From NCBI GenBank assembly GCA_963710355.1, contig CAVPZU010000001.1, forward strand, positions 496,001-560,000: DNA of 64,000 bases. Reading direction: 5' to 3'. Position 1 is the stretch's first letter; the number at the start of each line of letters is the position of its first letter. The position numbers and the translations under genes are program-made. This document shows positions 63,231-64,000 of this stretch, piece by piece. A model generated the notes under the pieces. That model saw nothing but the letters and a program-made list of their open reading frames with translations, was not told the origin of the DNA and made no database searches. The stretch is from Fen-1359 sp963710355. Lineage in GTDB: Bacteria; Planctomycetota; Phycisphaerae; Sedimentisphaerales; Anaerobacaceae.

Positions 63231-63417
63231 AATAATCGGTTTTCTGCAAACTTTCTTTTATTTTTGCTAACCTAAATATATAGAATAGGAGGGACAAAAT
63301 CAAATAATCTATTTTGGTGAGAATCAAAAATGCGAATTTGAATTTTTTTCTGGTCTATTCTGAACTGTGACTTTTAATTTTGCATTTTGAGATTGCTTTG
63401 TAGAAAAGATAGCGTTT

Positions 63418-63528
63418 GTCATTGCGAGGAAGCCCCGGGTAATCGGGGCGACCGAAGCAATCTCTAACATAATGAACGGTTAGATTGCTTCGTCCGCCTG
63501 CGGCGGACTCGCAATGACAGCGTTTCTA
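63418..63528. repeat. Large inverted-repeat element (gtcattgcgagg ... gcaatgac)
   Basis: gtcattgcgaggaagccccg on the left and its near complement cgcaatgac on the right enclose gaagcaatctctaac / gttagattgcttcg and a tccgcctgcggcgga hairpin. This is a typical dispersed palindromic element of free-living bacteria. The rest of 63231-63616 shows no gene. Confidence 0.75.
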
Positions 63529-63616
63529 CAGAGCATTTTGAAATTTGAAATTTTTACCCCCCTCCCTGACGGTCGGGGCTCTGCAACTCCCAATGCAGGA
63601 GTCAATATGACAAAAA

Positions 63617-64000
63617 CTAAACTGCCTTTTGGAGTTCGATGAGGCTTTCGAGGACTTTTGACCTGGCAAGCTCTTTATTGTATTCGGCTTTGCTTATGCC
63701 CTTATGGGTGAGCCGCTTCTGCTCCTTTTGTCTGATATGCTCAATCTGTTCGCCGGAGAGGCCATCGATGCTGACGGCATCGTATGCAACAACTTTGAGC
63801 AGATTGGATGCGAAAAGCGCAAAGCCCCCGTCAATCATCAGGAATAACGGCTTCTGGAGGGCATTCAATTCAGAGGAGACATTTTTTATCTCCATAATAC
63901 CCAGGCCGAGCGCACAAAACATCGGCATATGATTGCGCAGTATTCCCCGCTGGCCGTCGTGGGCAGGGATGATAACCGAATCGGATGCACAATCCAGCAG
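63617..64000 (-). CDS. atpC: ATP synthase F1 epsilon subunit (start outside window)
   Basis: The frame is open from the window edge: LLDCASDSVIIPAHDGQRGI, LRNHMPMFCALGLGIMEI and LFLMIDGGFALFASNLLKVV match the epsilon beta sandwich (family pattern DSVVLPAHDGEMGILPGHAP ... DGGFA). A C-terminal helical part follows (RQKEQKRLTHKGISKAEYNK). About 127 residues are visible and only the first few are missing. It is the last gene of an atp operon running in from the right. Confidence 0.88.
   Translation of the reverse strand: MLDCASDSVIIPAHDGQRGILRNHMPMFCALGLGIMEIKNVSSELNALQKPLFLMIDGGFALFASNLLKVVAYDAVSIDGLSGEQIEHIRQKEQKRLTHKGISKAEYNKELARSKVLESLIELQKAV

Overview
The window looks like a chromosomal segment of a planctomycete-type bacterium, most likely from the Phycisphaerae/Sedimentisphaerales side of the phylum. 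The reasons are prepilin-like proteins with an FTLVEML or FTLSELV methylation motif and a VDGHV-type tail, a secreted protein ending in a dockerin-like DLNEDGVVNFIDYAIF repeat, a Pkn-type kinase with a C-terminal membrane anchor, a DcaP-like outer-membrane porin, and many short degenerate tandem repeats between genes. This placement is inference from gene content; no 16S rRNA is present. Two tRNAs are present: Arg(TCG) and Ser(GCT).

Layout. 0-2.5 kb: polA (3' end cut by the window). 3.0-7.4 kb: an AT-rich accessory block with a frame-broken amidotransferase-like gene, an HNH/AP2 endonuclease fragment and a restriction-modification pair (N-6 adenine methylase and HNH-type nuclease), all broken by one-base indels. 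7.9-10.9 kb: ileS. 11.1-13.7 kb: a second AT-rich island with a GIY-YIG-like protein, a multi-pass membrane protein, a TIR protein, an E2-like protein with a SEC-C-like tail, and a ThsB-like TIR protein; this is the best candidate here for an undescribed defence system. 13.7-24.3 kb: glycosyltransferase 9, NUDIX, tRNA-Arg next to an IS5-type element, a nucleotide-sugar dehydrogenase, an MBL hydrolase, a DUF434 protein, a DegT aminotransferase, an HTH/pseudo-receiver regulator and the porin. 24.6-28.8 kb: tRNA-Ser and a tight four-gene operon of lysine 2,3-aminomutase, two ATP-grasp ligases and a GNAT acetyltransferase. 29-36 kb: sulfatase-superfamily membrane enzyme, stand-alone SIR2, truD, rpmH, YgiQ, DUF486. 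36.8-44 kb: a GspE/PilB-like ATPase fused to membrane segments (frame-broken), a CvpA-like protein, an EF-G paralogue and a Ser/Thr kinase. 44-47.8 kb: hisF-hisH and a heavily frame-broken glmS. 47.8-57 kb: prepilin-like and secreted proteins, lpd-lipB-lipA, a PilX-like protein. 57-64 kb: lon, folP, pdxB-like, amrS and the 3' part of atpC.

Two genome-wide themes stand out. First, a family of 7-bp (sometimes 8- or 9-bp) degenerate tandem arrays sits at gene ends and has entered the reading frames of polA, ileS and ygiQ without breaking them. Second, about twenty single-base indels, most at short homopolymers, break glmS, the PilB-like gene, the methylase, the HNH nuclease, a kinase and others. 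Because glmS is normally essential, sequence error in parts of this assembly is a more economical explanation than gene decay, and those genes are annotated here over their full repaired span.
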